64,000 nt of DNA from Okapia johnstoni (taxonomy: Eukaryota; Chordata; Mammalia; Artiodactyla; Giraffidae). The DNA lies in contig CM044320.1 of NCBI GenBank assembly GCA_024291935.2, forward strand, positions 50,100,001 to 50,164,000, in the 5' to 3' direction. Made by a program: the position numbers and the translations under genes. The notes beneath the pieces were generated by a model. It ran no database searches and was not told where the DNA came from. It was given only the letters and a program-made list of their open reading frames with translations. This document shows, piece after piece, positions 10,396 to 21,700 of the stretch (positions are counted from its first letter, which is position 1; each line of letters begins with the position of its first letter).

Positions 10396-12370
10396 ATAAC
10401 CCCCAAAAATGTGAAAAAGTGTTAAACAGTACTAAAAGGTTGCTGAACTTTTTGCTGTGAATGATGAAATAATTTTCAGAATCATGAATTACTGGAAAGA
10501 AATGGTGAAAAGTCACTGATGGCTCCACACAAATATATATAATCTATTGAAACCAAAAGCCCAATGGAGTCTTTTTATTTTCTAACTATTGATGATCAAA
10601 CTATTTTTTAAGTTTTATAAAGCAGAGAAATTTAAACTTGCTTCTATTTCTAAGAATGCTGAACACATGAATGCAATTAAATGATAAATTTTCTTAATTT
10701 AAATCTAAGTGGATTTAAGTGAAAGGCTTTTTAATTACTCATGATCTTAATTCTAAACTTCCAGGAAACAATCTGTTTAAGTTAAATGGCCTTTATATAA
10801 GGAATGTCATCCTTCTGTTCTTTTTTTTATTGACAATTGTTCAAAGTTACCCACTGTGCCATAAGCATTGATCCTGCCATCGGCTTCACATTAATCTTGG
10901 CTGTGTTAATTCTATATCACTCTAATTAGCTGAACATCCATCTTTACTACAGTAACTCAGTTGTTAAAAACAATAAATTCATGTTGTTTCCTTATGTAAA
11001 AAAAAAAAACAACAATTTTGTTCTCTAACAACCCCTCCAATGCCCCTTGGTTCTTCTTTCTCTGCTCCCCATCATTAGTTCCAAGGTCAGCCTCATGATT
11101 TTTTGGAGCACTCTCAATAATAGAATGTCTTTGGTGATCTAAATATGTCCACACAATCAGTGTTCATTAGATTATATGATCCTTTCAGGTAATAATCACA
11201 ACTCTAATTTCAGTGTCAAAGCCTCTCCTTTCTCAGGCCTGGCCAGGCTGCAGGCCTGCAGTAGGAGAGCGAAAGCAGGTAAAGCATGATGCTTCCACTG
11301 GGGCTCAGCCCCACATCTGCTTCCCTCCCCCTTTTCACCTACTGTTGCCCCCCAGAGGTCCTGTTGCACACAAGACACAAGGCTAAGAGGTCAAGGTCAC
11401 AACCAGCCCACGCCCTTATCGTGGATCAAGTTTGTGTGGTGTGATATTAGTCACTAAATTATTAGTGTCCTAACTCTTTGCAACACCAGGTTGCAACCCC
11501 CATGTTAGCAAACCCTGTATGCTCCTCAGTCCATGGGGATGAAGTTTAGGCAGCTGATTCAAATCTGACTTTAAATTTTTCCCTTGGCGGGGTCCCTTTC
11601 ATAGCTACTTTAAAGACCACATCTCTCTGGTCCTTGATGTATGTAGTTTTCCCAGATGTATGATAATGTACATATGTAAGTTTCCCGGACATACAAGCTT
11701 CCACACAGAGGGGTCTCCTCCACCTCATCCTCCCAGTCTCCTCCTATTTTAAAATTTATTGGTGGTTTTGACTTCTTCCCACTGTCTACCTTCGAAACCT
11801 CAAGGGAGACAAATCCAAGACCCCAAGAGCCTTCTTGAATCCCTACATCCCCCCTAGTAAAATAAGGGTATTTTTTCACATGTAAATGCAAACAGATTTT
11901 CTCTCAAGGGCCCCTCTAAAAAAAATAAAAAAAACTGAAGTCCCCAGACTCTAAAGTGAGTCAACATTCTCCAAAGGTGAGTAACCAGTCTACACATGCT
12001 TTGTGGCCTTGGGTAGCAGGGAGAAGGGTCAGATGTAACAAAGATCCCATAACAAAAACACACACACCAAAGAGGTGAAAACACAGCTTCATTTTAAAAT
12101 GGTCCATCAGGGCAAGATTTTGTGGATCCAACACCATTTCAAGCATTTTTCAAAACCTCAGGGGCCTATAATGTGGGTAAGCAACAGATGTTTAGGTAAA
12201 GGCCAACTCCACCCTGGTTTTTTTGTGTTGTCAGCCCCCCATCACTTGTCCCAGCGCCTCAATCATTTCTGTGCCTCCCTAGTTGCCTACCAATAAAAAC
12301 AATCAGCATGTTTCTGGAGGCCACGGTGGTTTTAGTATTCATACTGCTATCCTTCTGATAATTGGTTTTT
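10396..12370. other. Mostly unassigned DNA
   Basis: AT-rich to about 11.2 kb, then more mixed. A degenerate Bov-A-like trace may lie at 11440-11560 ('actctttgcaacaccaggtt', 'cagtccatggggat'). No gene is supported. Confidence 0.35.
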
Positions 12371-12379
12371 GTGGGCCTT

Positions 12380-12600
12380 CTAAGGACTTGACTTCAGAGG
12401 CTCCTTATCCATGACTGGTTGATGCCACAGATGGACTTCAGCTAAGATCACAACTCTGAGAAAACCTGTGGAAAATGCGAGTGTGGAATCCAGAATTACC
12501 AGTAGAAAAATACCAAAATGGTTCCAGAAGCCCCCTCTGCATTTCCTATCTTCCCTAACAGACACTCGTGCCTGCACACACACACACACAAACACACACA
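12380..12600 (-). repeat. Segment A of an inverted related pair (see 14555-14735)
   Basis: Read on the minus strand it has a GT run, then 'gcattttccacag', then 'gttgtgatcttagctgaagt', 'ctgtggcatcaaccagtcat' and 'ggataaggagcctctgaagt'. The segment at 14640-14735 on the plus strand has the same order with substitutions and small gaps. After the shared ATG, this copy lacks two bases relative to the other and soon meets a stop. The family is not recognised. Confidence 0.6.
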
Positions 12601-12609
12601 ACACACACA
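12575..12609. repeat. (CA)n microsatellite
   Basis: An imperfect CA run interrupted by 'aaac' and 'caac'. It lies at the edge of segment A. The related segment at 14.6 kb also has a GT run in the equivalent place. Confidence 0.9.
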
Positions 12610-14550
12610 ATGGTCGTAAGATCCTGCCTTGATGCAACATCTGATTGCCTTTATCATTTAAATTCTCATATAGATGACATAAAATATTTTTAGAATCTCT
12701 ATTTTGTCCATTAACCATATTTATTAATTCCTGTTTTCCAACTGCTAATTCTATAGAGTAAATTTTATATAGTGATGACACATGCTTCCCCTAAGACTAA
12801 TCCCTCACAATTTCTCTTCAAGGTATTTTATAATCTAGTTCTCCAGTTCCACACATACAATCAAAAATCCTTTGTGATTATGACTGAGATTGCACTGAAT
12901 TCATAGATTAATTAGGGTAGAATTACTAACCATTTCCAAAAATTAAGTCTTCCTTTCCCAAAAGAAAGTGCTTAACAAAATTATAAAGCGTCCCACATAG
13001 AAGTTCATAAAAAATTTCATGTATGTTTTCCCTATTTTTTTTTTAAAAAGATTTAATTATATTTGTAGGTGTTTTTACACTGCTTGGATACCGTTTGAAT
13101 GAGGTTTTTATTTCTATTATATTTCCTAATTATTAAAGCATATGCAGAATCTGTTTTTTATGTGTTTAACTTATATCAACAATCTTCCCTGATCTACTTG
13201 CCTTGAGTATTCCAGGAAGCAATACCCTTAAGAAAGACAGTTTTGCTACCTTTTTTGTTAATAAAATACTGTACACTAATAATAGACCTCTCATCCTCTT
13301 CAATTTCTTTAGCACTGAACAACACTATTTTAGTCTCTTTCCATGACTCTATATGAGATGGGAGGAAAATCATGGAAGACACAGCCTCCTCAAGAAGGGT
13401 GTGTGTGCCCTGGGTCCATCTCACAGACCTCCTTAGCCTGAGTTTCTTCAGTTTCACATGAATTGACTACAGTAGGGTCACCATTCGTAAAATATATCAA
13501 ATTTCTTCATAATACTCCATGCTAGACTTAGGAAAGTACTATCAAAACAAAACCAAAAAACACACCACCACCACACACTAACAGAGAGTCCCGGTCCTCA
13601 CACTTACCCCTCTTACAGCCTGTGCGAACCCATGTCATGACACTAAACAATACCAACTTTATCCCTCCATCATGTCAACTGTAATATTGTTCGGTATCAA
13701 AGACTTGCAAGGTAATACAGCATGAGAAGTATGCTACTCATAGCCAAAATCTACAATTAGAACCCCACTCTTATGACGTTAATTGTGCATTTCAGGTTGT
13801 GGCCAAGGCCTGTATCTGAGATCGAGAAAAACAGAAAATTCTGCCTGATGCTAAGTTTCCTGTTTGGAACTTGAGCCAAAATTGCTGAACACTGCCCAGA
13901 GGAACTATGGATATGCAATGGGTTTTAAACTCCTAACAACAGTAACCGTTTTAGGGGAGAGATTTTTTAATGAGCCAGGAAAGATCTCTGAGGCCAAGAG
14001 AAAGTGAGTATCCTCTCCATGGAACAGATATGAGATTTGCCCAAAATATGGGAAATATTTCTCCCTTTTCTTTTCTAGCACCATCTCAGTCTCATCACAG
14101 TTCAGCCTTGCACAGAGATAACCTAGCTGGTGTATCCATGGCACCAAAGACAGAAAGTTTCTGAGAGGCATTGTTGAGTCATCAGGACTCCTCCTGTCCT
14201 GAACCAATCAGGCTCTCACACAGGTATAAGACCGAGTGAGAGGAGAATCTTCCGGCCTAACTTCATGCAGTCTCTTCAGGACTCTCCTTCCAGAGAAACC
14301 TGAGTGGTCTGAGTGAGCCAGATATACCAAAGTAAAGTAAGATTTGTTTTTTTTACCGACACCATACTAGTCCACCAGCTAAACTCCAGCACTACTACAG
14401 GGGGGAGGGTATGAGAGAACTGTCATTGCTCATAAAGAAGTGATGTGGAGCACAGCTTTAGATACAGGCTAGTTCCTAAGCCCACTCTGTTAACCTTGGA
14501 CAGAGTCAGACGAGAGCCCAAAGCACTCTCTTATGAGCGCCTGCTGGAAC
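12610..14550. other. Unassigned DNA with a promoter-like cluster near 14.2 kb
   Basis: Frames of moderate length occur (for example minus-strand 13457-13194, 87 codons) but match nothing I know. At 14200-14235 a 'ccaatca' box is followed by 'gtataagacc', spaced like CCAAT and TATA elements. This could belong to an unrecognised LTR or gene, or be chance. Confidence 0.3.
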
Positions 14551-14554
14551 GTGT

Positions 14555-14595
14555 AGTGTGTGTGTGTGTGTGTTGTGGTGTGTGTGGGTGTTGTG
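14555..14595. repeat. Imperfect (TG)n microsatellite
   Basis: A GT-rich run broken by 'tgttgtgg', at the left edge of segment B. Confidence 0.85.
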
Positions 14596-14863
14596 GAAGA
14601 GAAGAAGCCCTTGGGTCACTGATTGTGTTTTCATCATCTTTTTCAGGCCTTAGCGTTGTGCTGTCTTCCTGAAGACGTCTGTGGCATCAACCCAGGTCAT
14701 GGATAAAGAAAGCTCTGAAGTCAAAGCTAACACTACATTGACCATCAAAAAGGAAAAAAAAACTCCCGAAATCCCGCAGGCTGCAAAATGTGCTGAACTT
14801 TTTACATTGATAGGCAGACTGGGGAGGCACAGAAGTGATATAGATTTGGCCAAGGTGGTGTGA
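14596..14863 (+). other. Segment B: possible exon with acceptor and short open frame
   Basis: After the GT run comes 'catcatctttttcag', an acceptor-like end, then a leader and ATG at 14699 opening a 54-codon frame that begins MDKESSEVKANTTL and is lysine-rich up to a stop at about 14861. The leader and the start of the frame match segment A on the opposite strand (12380-12480), including the AG at the same point. That suggests a duplicated exon or gene-derived repeat, with this copy better preserved. I do not recognise the product. The frame is short and could be meaningless. Confidence 0.35.
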
Positions 14864-16030
14864 TTGCTGACATAAGCCACACCCGGTATGAGTTGGCTAT
14901 TTGCCAAAAGTCATAATATCTACCTGCTTATGTGTGCCCATAATTTTAGAAAAAAAAGCAAAAAAAATGTGGAATAAAAAACTCCTCTTTGTTTCAGCTG
15001 TTAAAAAAATAAAAGCTGAATTTTCCACCCCCTTCATGTTGACTCAATGTATGTTTATTCCAATACAGTTTTTCCTGGTTACACTGAGGTGGGATTCTGT
15101 TCATCCTAACAGTCTATTGCAGAGGCTCCTCAGACATAGCAGAAGATGGTGAGATCACACTGCAAATGTCCATTCTTTCACCTTAAATTCAAAAAAAAAA
15201 AAAATCAAGGACTTTATATAGTTCTAAAGTCACTCAAAGAACCCAAGACTTCCCGTTCCCAAGGCCTTTGGAAAGACACCCACTGTGTTGTGGACTCTAA
15301 AACCTGTTTGCTACCTGGTGAGAAGACACAGTTTAGAACACAGGCCATGAGTGGGGGGATGGCATTTAAGACATCTTTCAAAATTTGATGCTCATGAGAA
15401 TATCATTTAAATATTCGGAGCATCAAACGTCTTTGTTGCTCTATTTTACTATAAAAAAAAAATCACAACAACCACAAGGCATTTAAAAATGGGAATATAC
15501 ATACAGGGCTTACTAATGAGTACACTTGTCATTGGCCCCCAAAGGCAAGTGAATCCCTTCAGGTCCCTTATCTACACCATGTGAGGAATACCTGTTCAGG
15601 CCACAGCCGGGTGAACAGAATCCATTGGCTGAAGTGATGCCAGCGAAGATAGCTCCCCAAGGGATGTGGCTGGAAACCCATGATGCCTACTGGGGGACAT
15701 TGGAAATGGAAGTTGGAAATTTGGCACTCAGAGTGGAGTCTTAAGCTGAGAGGGAGGACAGGGTGAGTCTTAAGAGGCATGAACTGTGGGGGTGTGGGAA
15801 AGAGCTGCTGACAGTGAGATTTTGCTGGTACTACTTGCCCAGTGTTGATTTGGCAGACCCCCAGAATGATCACATCCAACTGCACATTTCCAAGGATGGT
15901 CTGACGCATCCACGAGGTCTTGACGGCTGACAGGGGCAAATCACATGCTCTCATGTGCTCTCTCTACTGTCTCAACTCACAGCGGGGCGGCGGTATGGAC
16001 TTCACCCGTAAGTAGTCTACGGGGTTCAAG
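14864..16030. other. Unassigned DNA
   Basis: A-rich stretches at 14950-15010 and 15190-15204 and a 44-base hairpin at 15384-15427. The minus strand has a 128-codon open frame (15954-15568) with no recognised motif. No repeat family is named. Confidence 0.35.
15384..15427. repeat. Short hairpin
   Basis: Arms 'tttgatgctc' and 'gagcatcaaa' match perfectly, with a second inner pair 'gaatat'/'atattc', giving a stepped stem. Confidence 0.75.
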
Positions 16031-16693
16031 CCCATAGAGTCCCTTCCGTCACAGAGGTTGGTTTACTCTGCTCAGTCCTTTGTTTTGTGAGCTGGCCTGG
16101 TGGTGTCTTAGGTTAGGGCTTTTCACAGGAAAGCTATCCCATGGTCTAGGTTGCTGTCTCAATCTAGTTCCCTCAGATTGCCTGCGGGGCATTCAGGCAA
16201 ATGCTTTTGGGCCCGCGGGCCCAAAGCAATGCGTCCTGCCCCTTCCTGCACAGCCCCAGCCTGCTAGTTGGGGAAGCGCTCATCTGGACTGCGCTGCCTG
16301 CGCCCGCTGGGAATTGCTGCTAGGTACATAAACCACGGGGTTGAATAATTTATTTATTTTTCCTCCCGGTTATTTTGCCCTTTGCGATTCCAAGGCTTGC
16401 CACCGACCTGCCGGAGAGAGTGTTTCCTGGTGTTTGGAAACTTCTCTCTTTTTTAAGACTCCCTTCCTTCCTGGGGCAGATCTCTGTCCCTACCTCTTTT
16501 GCCTCTCTTTTTATCTTTTATATTTTGTCCTACCTCCTTTTGAAGACCATGATCTGCCTTTCTGTGTGTCTGATGTCCTCTGCCAGCATTCACAAGTTGT
16601 TTTGTGGAATTTGCTTGGCGTCTAAATATTCGTTTGGTGAATTTGTGGGAGAAAAAGTCGTCTCCCCATACTATTCCTCTGCCATCTTCACCT
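16030..16693 (-). mobile_element. Bovine L1 5' UTR fragment, antisense
   Basis: Read on the minus strand it starts 'gaagatggcagaggaatagt', the typical beginning of bovine L1. It continues with 'aaacaacttgtgaatgctgg', 'gaccatgggatagctttcct' and 'ccctaacctaagacaccacc'. This is the promoter-bearing 5' end only; no ORF1 follows. The region is GC-rich for the window and includes the symmetrical 'gggcccgcgggccc'. Its inner end, near 16030, is approximate. Confidence 0.85.
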
Positions 16694-16711
16694 AATATAA
16701 TTTAATTTCCA

Positions 16712-16820
16712 TAATTTTGGAGGGAATGGATATTATTATTGTAATTTTACAGATGAAGAAATTGAGAACCAGGAAGTTTAAGTAATTTCTTCACATATAC
16801 TTGAGAAACAGGGCCTCAGT
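16712..16820 (+). repeat. MIR fragment
   Basis: 'attttacagatgaagaaatt' followed by 'gagaaccaggaagtttaagt' is the MIR core. The fragment is partial. Confidence 0.7.
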
Positions 16821-16845
16821 AAAAGAGAGACCAAAGAAGCATTGA

Positions 16846-18508
16846 GAACCGATAAAGGAGGAAGAGCCAGACATCCGGGAACGTGAAGTCAAGTGGCCCT
16901 TAGGAAGGCACCTACAGCCGACATCCTGGAATGCAAAGTCAAACGGGCCTTAGGAAACATCACTACGAACAAAGCTAGTGGGGGTGATGGAATTCCAGTT
17001 GAGCTATTTCAAAACTTAAAAGTTGATGCTATATAAGTGCTGCACTCAATATGCCAGCAAATTTGGAAAACTTAGTAGTGGCCACAGGACTGGAAAAGGT
17101 CAGTTTTCATTCCAATTCCAAAGAAAGGCAATGCCAAGGAATGTTCAAACTACTGCACAATTGCACACATCTCACACGCTAGCAAAGTAATGCTCAAAAT
17201 TCTCCAAGAGAGGCTTCAGCAATACATGAACTGTGAACTTCCAGATGGTCAAGCTGGTTTTAGAAAAGTCAGAGGAACCAGAGATCAACTTGACAACATC
17301 TGTTGGAGCATCAAAAAAGCAAGAGAGTTCCAGGAAAACATCTATTTCTGCTTTATTGACTATGCCAAAGCCTTTGACTGTGTGGATCACAATAAACTGT
17401 GGAAAATTCTGAAAGAGATGGGAATACCAGATCACCTGACCTACCTCCTGAGACACCTGTATGCAGGTCAGGAAGCAACAGTTAGAACAGGACATGGAAC
17501 AACAGACTGATTCCAAATAGGGAAAGGAGTACATCAAGGCTGTATATTGTCAGCCTGCTTATTTAACCTATATGCAGAGTATATCATGCGAAATGCTGGA
17601 CTGGATAAAGGACAAGCTGGAATCAAGATTGCCTGGAGAAATATCAATAACCTTAGATATGTAGATGACACCACTCTTTTTATTTTTTATTGTTTTATTT
17701 TTATTTTTTATTAAATTTATTTATTTTAGTTGGGATGACACCACTCTTATGGCAGAAAGCGAAGAAGAACTAAAGAGCCTCTTGATGAAAATGAAAGAGG
17801 AGAGTGAAAAAGTTGGCTGAAAACTTAACATTCAGAAAACTAAGATCATGGTATCTGGTCCCATCGCTTCATGGCAAATAGATGGGGAGCAATGGAAACA
17901 GTGAGAAACTTTATTTTGGGGGGCTCCAAAATCACTGCAGATGGTGACTGCAGCCATGAAATTAAAAGACACTTGCTCCTTGGAAGAAAAGCTATGACCA
18001 ACCTAGATAGCATATTAAAAAGCAGAGACATTACTTTACCAACAAAGGCCCATCTAGTCAAAGCTATAGTTTTTCTAGTAGTCAGGTATGGATGTGAGAG
18101 TTGGAGTATGAAGAAAGCTGAGTGCCGAAGAATCGATGCTTTTGAACTGTGGTGTTGGAGAAGACTCTTGAAAGTCTCTTGGACTACAAGGAGATCCAAC
18201 CAGTCCATCCTAAAGGAAATCAGTCCTGAATATTCATTGGAAGGACTGATGCTGAAGCTTAAACTCCAATACTTTGGCCACCTGACATGGAGAACTGACA
18301 TTGGAAAAGACCCTGATGCTGGGAAATATTGAAGGCAGGAGGAGAAGGTGACGGCAGAGGATGAGATGATTGGATGGCATCACTGACTCGATGGACATGA
18401 ATTTGAATAACCTTTGGGAGTTAGTGATGGCCTGGGAAGCCTGACGTGCTGCGGTCCATGGGGTTGCAAAGAGTCGGACATGACTGAGCGACTGAACTGA
18501 CTGAAAGA
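16846..18508 (+). mobile_element. BovB (RTE LINE), long decayed copy
   Basis: This is the second half of BovB ORF2 plus the 3' end. The reverse-transcriptase part reads CFIDYAKAFDCVDHNKL (17347-17398), keeping the first catalytic Asp. It is broken by a TGA at 17507, where other copies have TGG. The catalytic box reads YVDD (usual YADD), and within it the element is split by a 55-base L1-tail insertion at 17679-17733. The C-terminal part is open at 17871-18332. Near the 5' end a 51-base unit is tandemly duplicated (16866-16916, 16917-16967). The copy cannot retrotranspose. Confidence 0.95.
17679..17733 (-). mobile_element. Tiny 5'-truncated L1 tail inside BovB
   Basis: A T-rich run ends in 'aatttatttattttagttgg', the last bases of bovine L1 in reverse (compare 6780-6805). 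It is flanked by perfect 15-base TSDs 'gatgacaccactctt' at 17664-17678 and 17734-17748, so it is a real, almost tail-only L1 insertion. Confidence 0.9.
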
Positions 18509-18509
18509 A

Positions 18510-19940
18510 AGAAGACAGCAAGTTGTTACGAATATAAAGAGAGAAAAGAAAACTGAAGAGGAGATTAGTCAATACTGTCAAGACTTGTTGGGAGGCGGAG
18601 GAGAAGGGTGATTAAAATGTCACTTTATGTGGTGATTATGGGGGCAAAGACCTTCAACAACGCAATTTCTCCTAAGTGGAGAAAAATGCAAAGAGTTGAG
18701 TTGGAGAAAAACAATGCACTAATTGTAGATTAATTTTTTGAATAGTTCGTTTTAAAAGGAGCGACATGGTGGTGGTAAAAGGAAAGAAAGCATTGTGGCA
18801 GTGTGTTGAAAGATGGGCATGGTTAAGGAAACAGTTTTTTTCTTTTATTTTAGGATATAAGAAATTAAACCTGGTTGTAAAGAACAGGAATGAGGAGACT
18901 AAAAGAGACATGAATGATGGAGACTGAAATGTTAAATTGTATAATAGGAGAAGAGACTAAATTTAACCGGCTTCAAAGTTCAAACATTCTGGCATCACTG
19001 GATGCAAAAGACACTTTAGATAAAGCATTAGTTGCTAAAGTACTGCTTTCTTGAGCTATGCCTCAGTGGTTGTTTTAATTGGGTTGATTTTCTACTCTTT
19101 TCTCCTATTTCACAGCACGAATCAAATCTATAGTAATAGAAGAGGATAGTTGAGAAATGACCCAAGGTAGAGGCAGAAGGAGAGACTATTTTAGCACAAT
19201 GTCACAGAGAAGACATTCAAACAGGTGCTTAATATTAAACATTATAATATCTTAATGACATAGTTGGATGCTAACAGAAAGCCAACCTGGAAAATTTGAA
19301 ACTTCTGAGTATTTTGAGGTACTCATGGTACTGTCCAGATTCCACCATGTATTTTAAATACTATCCTGAATAGTATTCAGCAGAATGAAGTGATTTCAGG
19401 CTGCACTTTTGCAGCCAAGGAAGGACCCTATGAAAAACAAGCAAAGAGGGCATAAGGGTAAAGAAAAGAGAAAACTCAAGGGCCCAGTTTTCTCAACAGT
19501 CTAAGGGAGATGATTTGCAAAAAGATGAGCTATTCTTGAACTCCTACTTATGATGGCCTCTGTTTCAATCAGGTGACAACTCAACCTGGAGGAAATAAAT
19601 AGTTTGGGCATTCTCCTGGACTTTCTTTGTGCTTAATGAACTAATAATAAAGTAGTTTAATAATAAACCACATTATCTCTCCCTTCATTAAGGGTTTAGA
19701 ACTGGGGGTGCATAAAATTCTTGCCAAATCTAGAATCACATTTTACTGGGCACTGGAGGGTTATAGAATACATATGCTAAAATTTAGAATTAGAAATGAG
19801 AGTGGGTATATAAAAAGCAGAGGCATAACTCAGAATAACTCAGAATAAGTATAGCATATTGTATTGGGTTGCAGTAAAAATAGATAAAGAATAAAAAGTC
19901 TTTCAAAGAGATAATCTTTTAAAAGTATATTATTGAATAC
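18510..19940. other. Unassigned DNA
   Basis: No repeat, RNA gene or exon is recognised. Confidence 0.5.
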
Positions 19941-19944
19941 TGAA

Positions 19945-20125
19945 CCATTTATTTCTATTATTGTGCATGTGTTTCATTTATTTCTTATAAACACCCTACA
20001 AGGTAGATGTTTTTCCTTTATTTTACTGATTGGGTCTGAGGGTTAGATTGAATAATTTCCCCAGTGTTACATAGCCACTGGCTGGAAGAACTCTGGTCTT
20101 CTAACTCCAGTAGTCTGTTAACGTT
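19945..20125 (+). repeat. MIR
   Basis: Order fits MIR: 'aaacaccctacaaggtagat', 'cctttattttactgattggg', 'ccccagtgttacatagccac', 'tggctggaagaactctggtc'. Confidence 0.75.
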
Positions 20126-20142
20126 AATTACCTCATCATTTT

Positions 20143-20351
20143 TGTTGGTTAGTCACTAAGTCGTGTTGGACATTTTTGCGAACCCATGGACTGTAGCCTG
20201 CCTGGCTTCTCTGTCCATGAGATTTCCCAGGCAAGAATACGGGAGTGGGTTGTCATTTCCTTCTCCAGATGATCTTTCTGACCCAGGGGTTGAACCCACG
20301 TCTCCTGCATTGGCAGTCAGATTCTTTACCACTGAGCCACCAGGGAAGCCC
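20143..20351 (-). mobile_element. Bov-tA SINE, antisense
   Basis: A Bov-A unit from 'ttagtcactaagtcgtgttg', then a tRNA-like head ending 'ccactgagccaccagggaag'. Near full length. Confidence 0.9.
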
Positions 20352-20509
20352 AGTTAGCTCAATAGGGAGAAAGTAATCAAGAGGGATTATGATATTCCAG
20401 AGGGATGATGAAGTTTGAGAGGAGAATAATAGATTAGAAAAAGGAAGATGAGCCTAAAGATGGGAACCAAAGAAGACTGCAAAACTATCATTTGGAGTCC
20501 TACAACCAA

Positions 20510-20735
20510 AGTTTCCTTGGTGGCTCAGTGGCAAAGAACCTGCCTGCAATGCAGGAGACACAGCAGACACAGGTTTGATTCCTGGCTTAGGAATATTCCC
20601 CTGGAGAGGAAATGGCAACCCATATCAGTATTTTTCCCTGGGAAATCCCATGGACAGAGCCTGGTGGGCTACAGTCCATGGGGTTGCAAAACATTTGGAC
20701 ACAACTGGGTGACTGAGCATGCACACACCCAAAAC
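20510..20735 (+). mobile_element. Bov-tA SINE
   Basis: The head 'tccttggtggctcagtggca' is followed by the Bov-A unit ending 'ggacacaactgggtgactga', then a short CA-rich tail. A few extra bases lie in the head ('cacagcagacacag'). Confidence 0.88.
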
Positions 20736-20794
20736 TAAGTGAGAGGGGAAGGCTGAAAACAGAAAAGTAATAAACCATTAGAAAATAATCTTAA

Positions 20795-20845
20795 GTGAAA
20801 CGAAGAACAGTTCAGAAAGAAAAAAAAGTTGAGGAAGAAGTCAAT
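20795..20845 (+). repeat. Direct repeat, left copy
   Basis: 51 bases starting 'gtgaaacgaagaacagttca'. The right copy at 22207-22257 differs at four positions by my count, all transitions. Confidence 0.9.
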
Positions 20846-20889
20846 GACCTCAACAATCAACTAGTAGTCCTGGACAAATTGGAATGTTT

Positions 20890-21102
20890 TGGAAGCTTTT
20901 TATTTTTATTGAAGTATAGTTGACTTTATATTAGTGTCAGGCATACACTGTAGAGACTCAATATTTTTTATAGATTATATTCTATTTACATTTATTACAA
21001 AACAATTCCTATTGTTTATTTTATTTTGTACATAGTAGTCTGTACTTCTTAATTCCCTACTCTCATCTTGCCCCCCCCCATTTCTTCTCCCCATTGGTAG
21101 GG
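20890..21102 (-). mobile_element. L1 3' end, antisense, outer piece
   Basis: 'tttttattgaagtatagttg' to 'gtacatagtagtctgtactt' and a C-rich run is the L1 3' end in reverse. It resumes at about 21330 after an inserted segment. Confidence 0.7.
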
Positions 21103-21117
21103 AAGTGGGGATAACCT

Positions 21118-21319
21118 CATATTTAGCCAACATCATGCTAAGTAGATTCAAATCATTGAGGGAACTTAAAAAGGCTCCCTGAATGCATTACCTAAAAGCC
21201 AGAGTTGCTATCAACAGAGCCAATTGTGAATGAGACAACAAGAGTGAGAAAGATTGTCTTTGGAAGGTTATATTTCAAATGTGGGCAAATGTGATTTAAT
21301 TGGCACTATAATAACAAGT
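21118..21319 (+). repeat. Inverted repeat, left arm, inserted in L1
   Basis: About 200 bases starting 'catatttagccaacatcatg', with a near copy in reverse at 21977-22175 (roughly 80% by eye). It interrupts the L1. 'gtaggg' occurs at 21097-21102 and 21318-21323, which could be a 6-base TSD. The family is unknown. Confidence 0.8.
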
Positions 21320-21329
21320 AGGGTCATTT

Positions 21330-21700
21330 TAGGGCTTGTTCTCTATATCTGTGAATCTCTTTCCATTTTGTTCCGTACATTTGTTTCATTTTTTAGATTC
21401 TACATATAAGTGATAACATCAAGTATTTGTCTTTCTCTGTCTCATTTCACTAAGTCTGATACTCTCCAGATCCATCCACATGGTTGCAAATGGCAGAATT
21501 TCATTCTTTTTATGGCAGAGTAATATTCCATTGTGTATATATACCCATCTTCTTTATTTATTCAGCTGTTGATGAATGTTTAGATTGCTTCCATGTCTTG
21601 GCTATTATAAATAATGCTGCTTTAAACATTGAGGGTACATGTGACTCTTTGAATTAGTTTTTGTTTTCTTTTGGATATATATCCTAGAAAGGTTTTTTTA
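21330..21700 (-). mobile_element. L1 3' end, antisense, inner piece
   Basis: It continues the L1: 'gttctctatatctgtgaatc', 'tttctctgtctcatttcact', 'gcagagtaatattccattgt', 'cttggctattataaataatg', ending 'cttttggatatatatcctag'. Confidence 0.8.

Noticed and set aside
12380..12781. 133-codon minus-strand open frame
   Set aside because: It runs through a CA microsatellite and the frame-broken segment A, with no domain or conserved motif. Kept only as the inverted-pair observation.
13194..13457. 87-codon lysine- and glutamate-rich minus-strand frame
   Set aside because: It looked protein-like at first, but there is no known similarity, splice context or neighbouring retroviral motif to support it.
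15568..15954. 128-codon minus-strand open frame
   Set aside because: No recognisable motif, uneven composition and no repeat or gene context. Chance is the simplest explanation.
16200..16225. CpG-island promoter at the GC-rich 'gggcccgcgggccc'
   Set aside because: It is part of the L1 5' UTR, and the GC-rich stretch is short.
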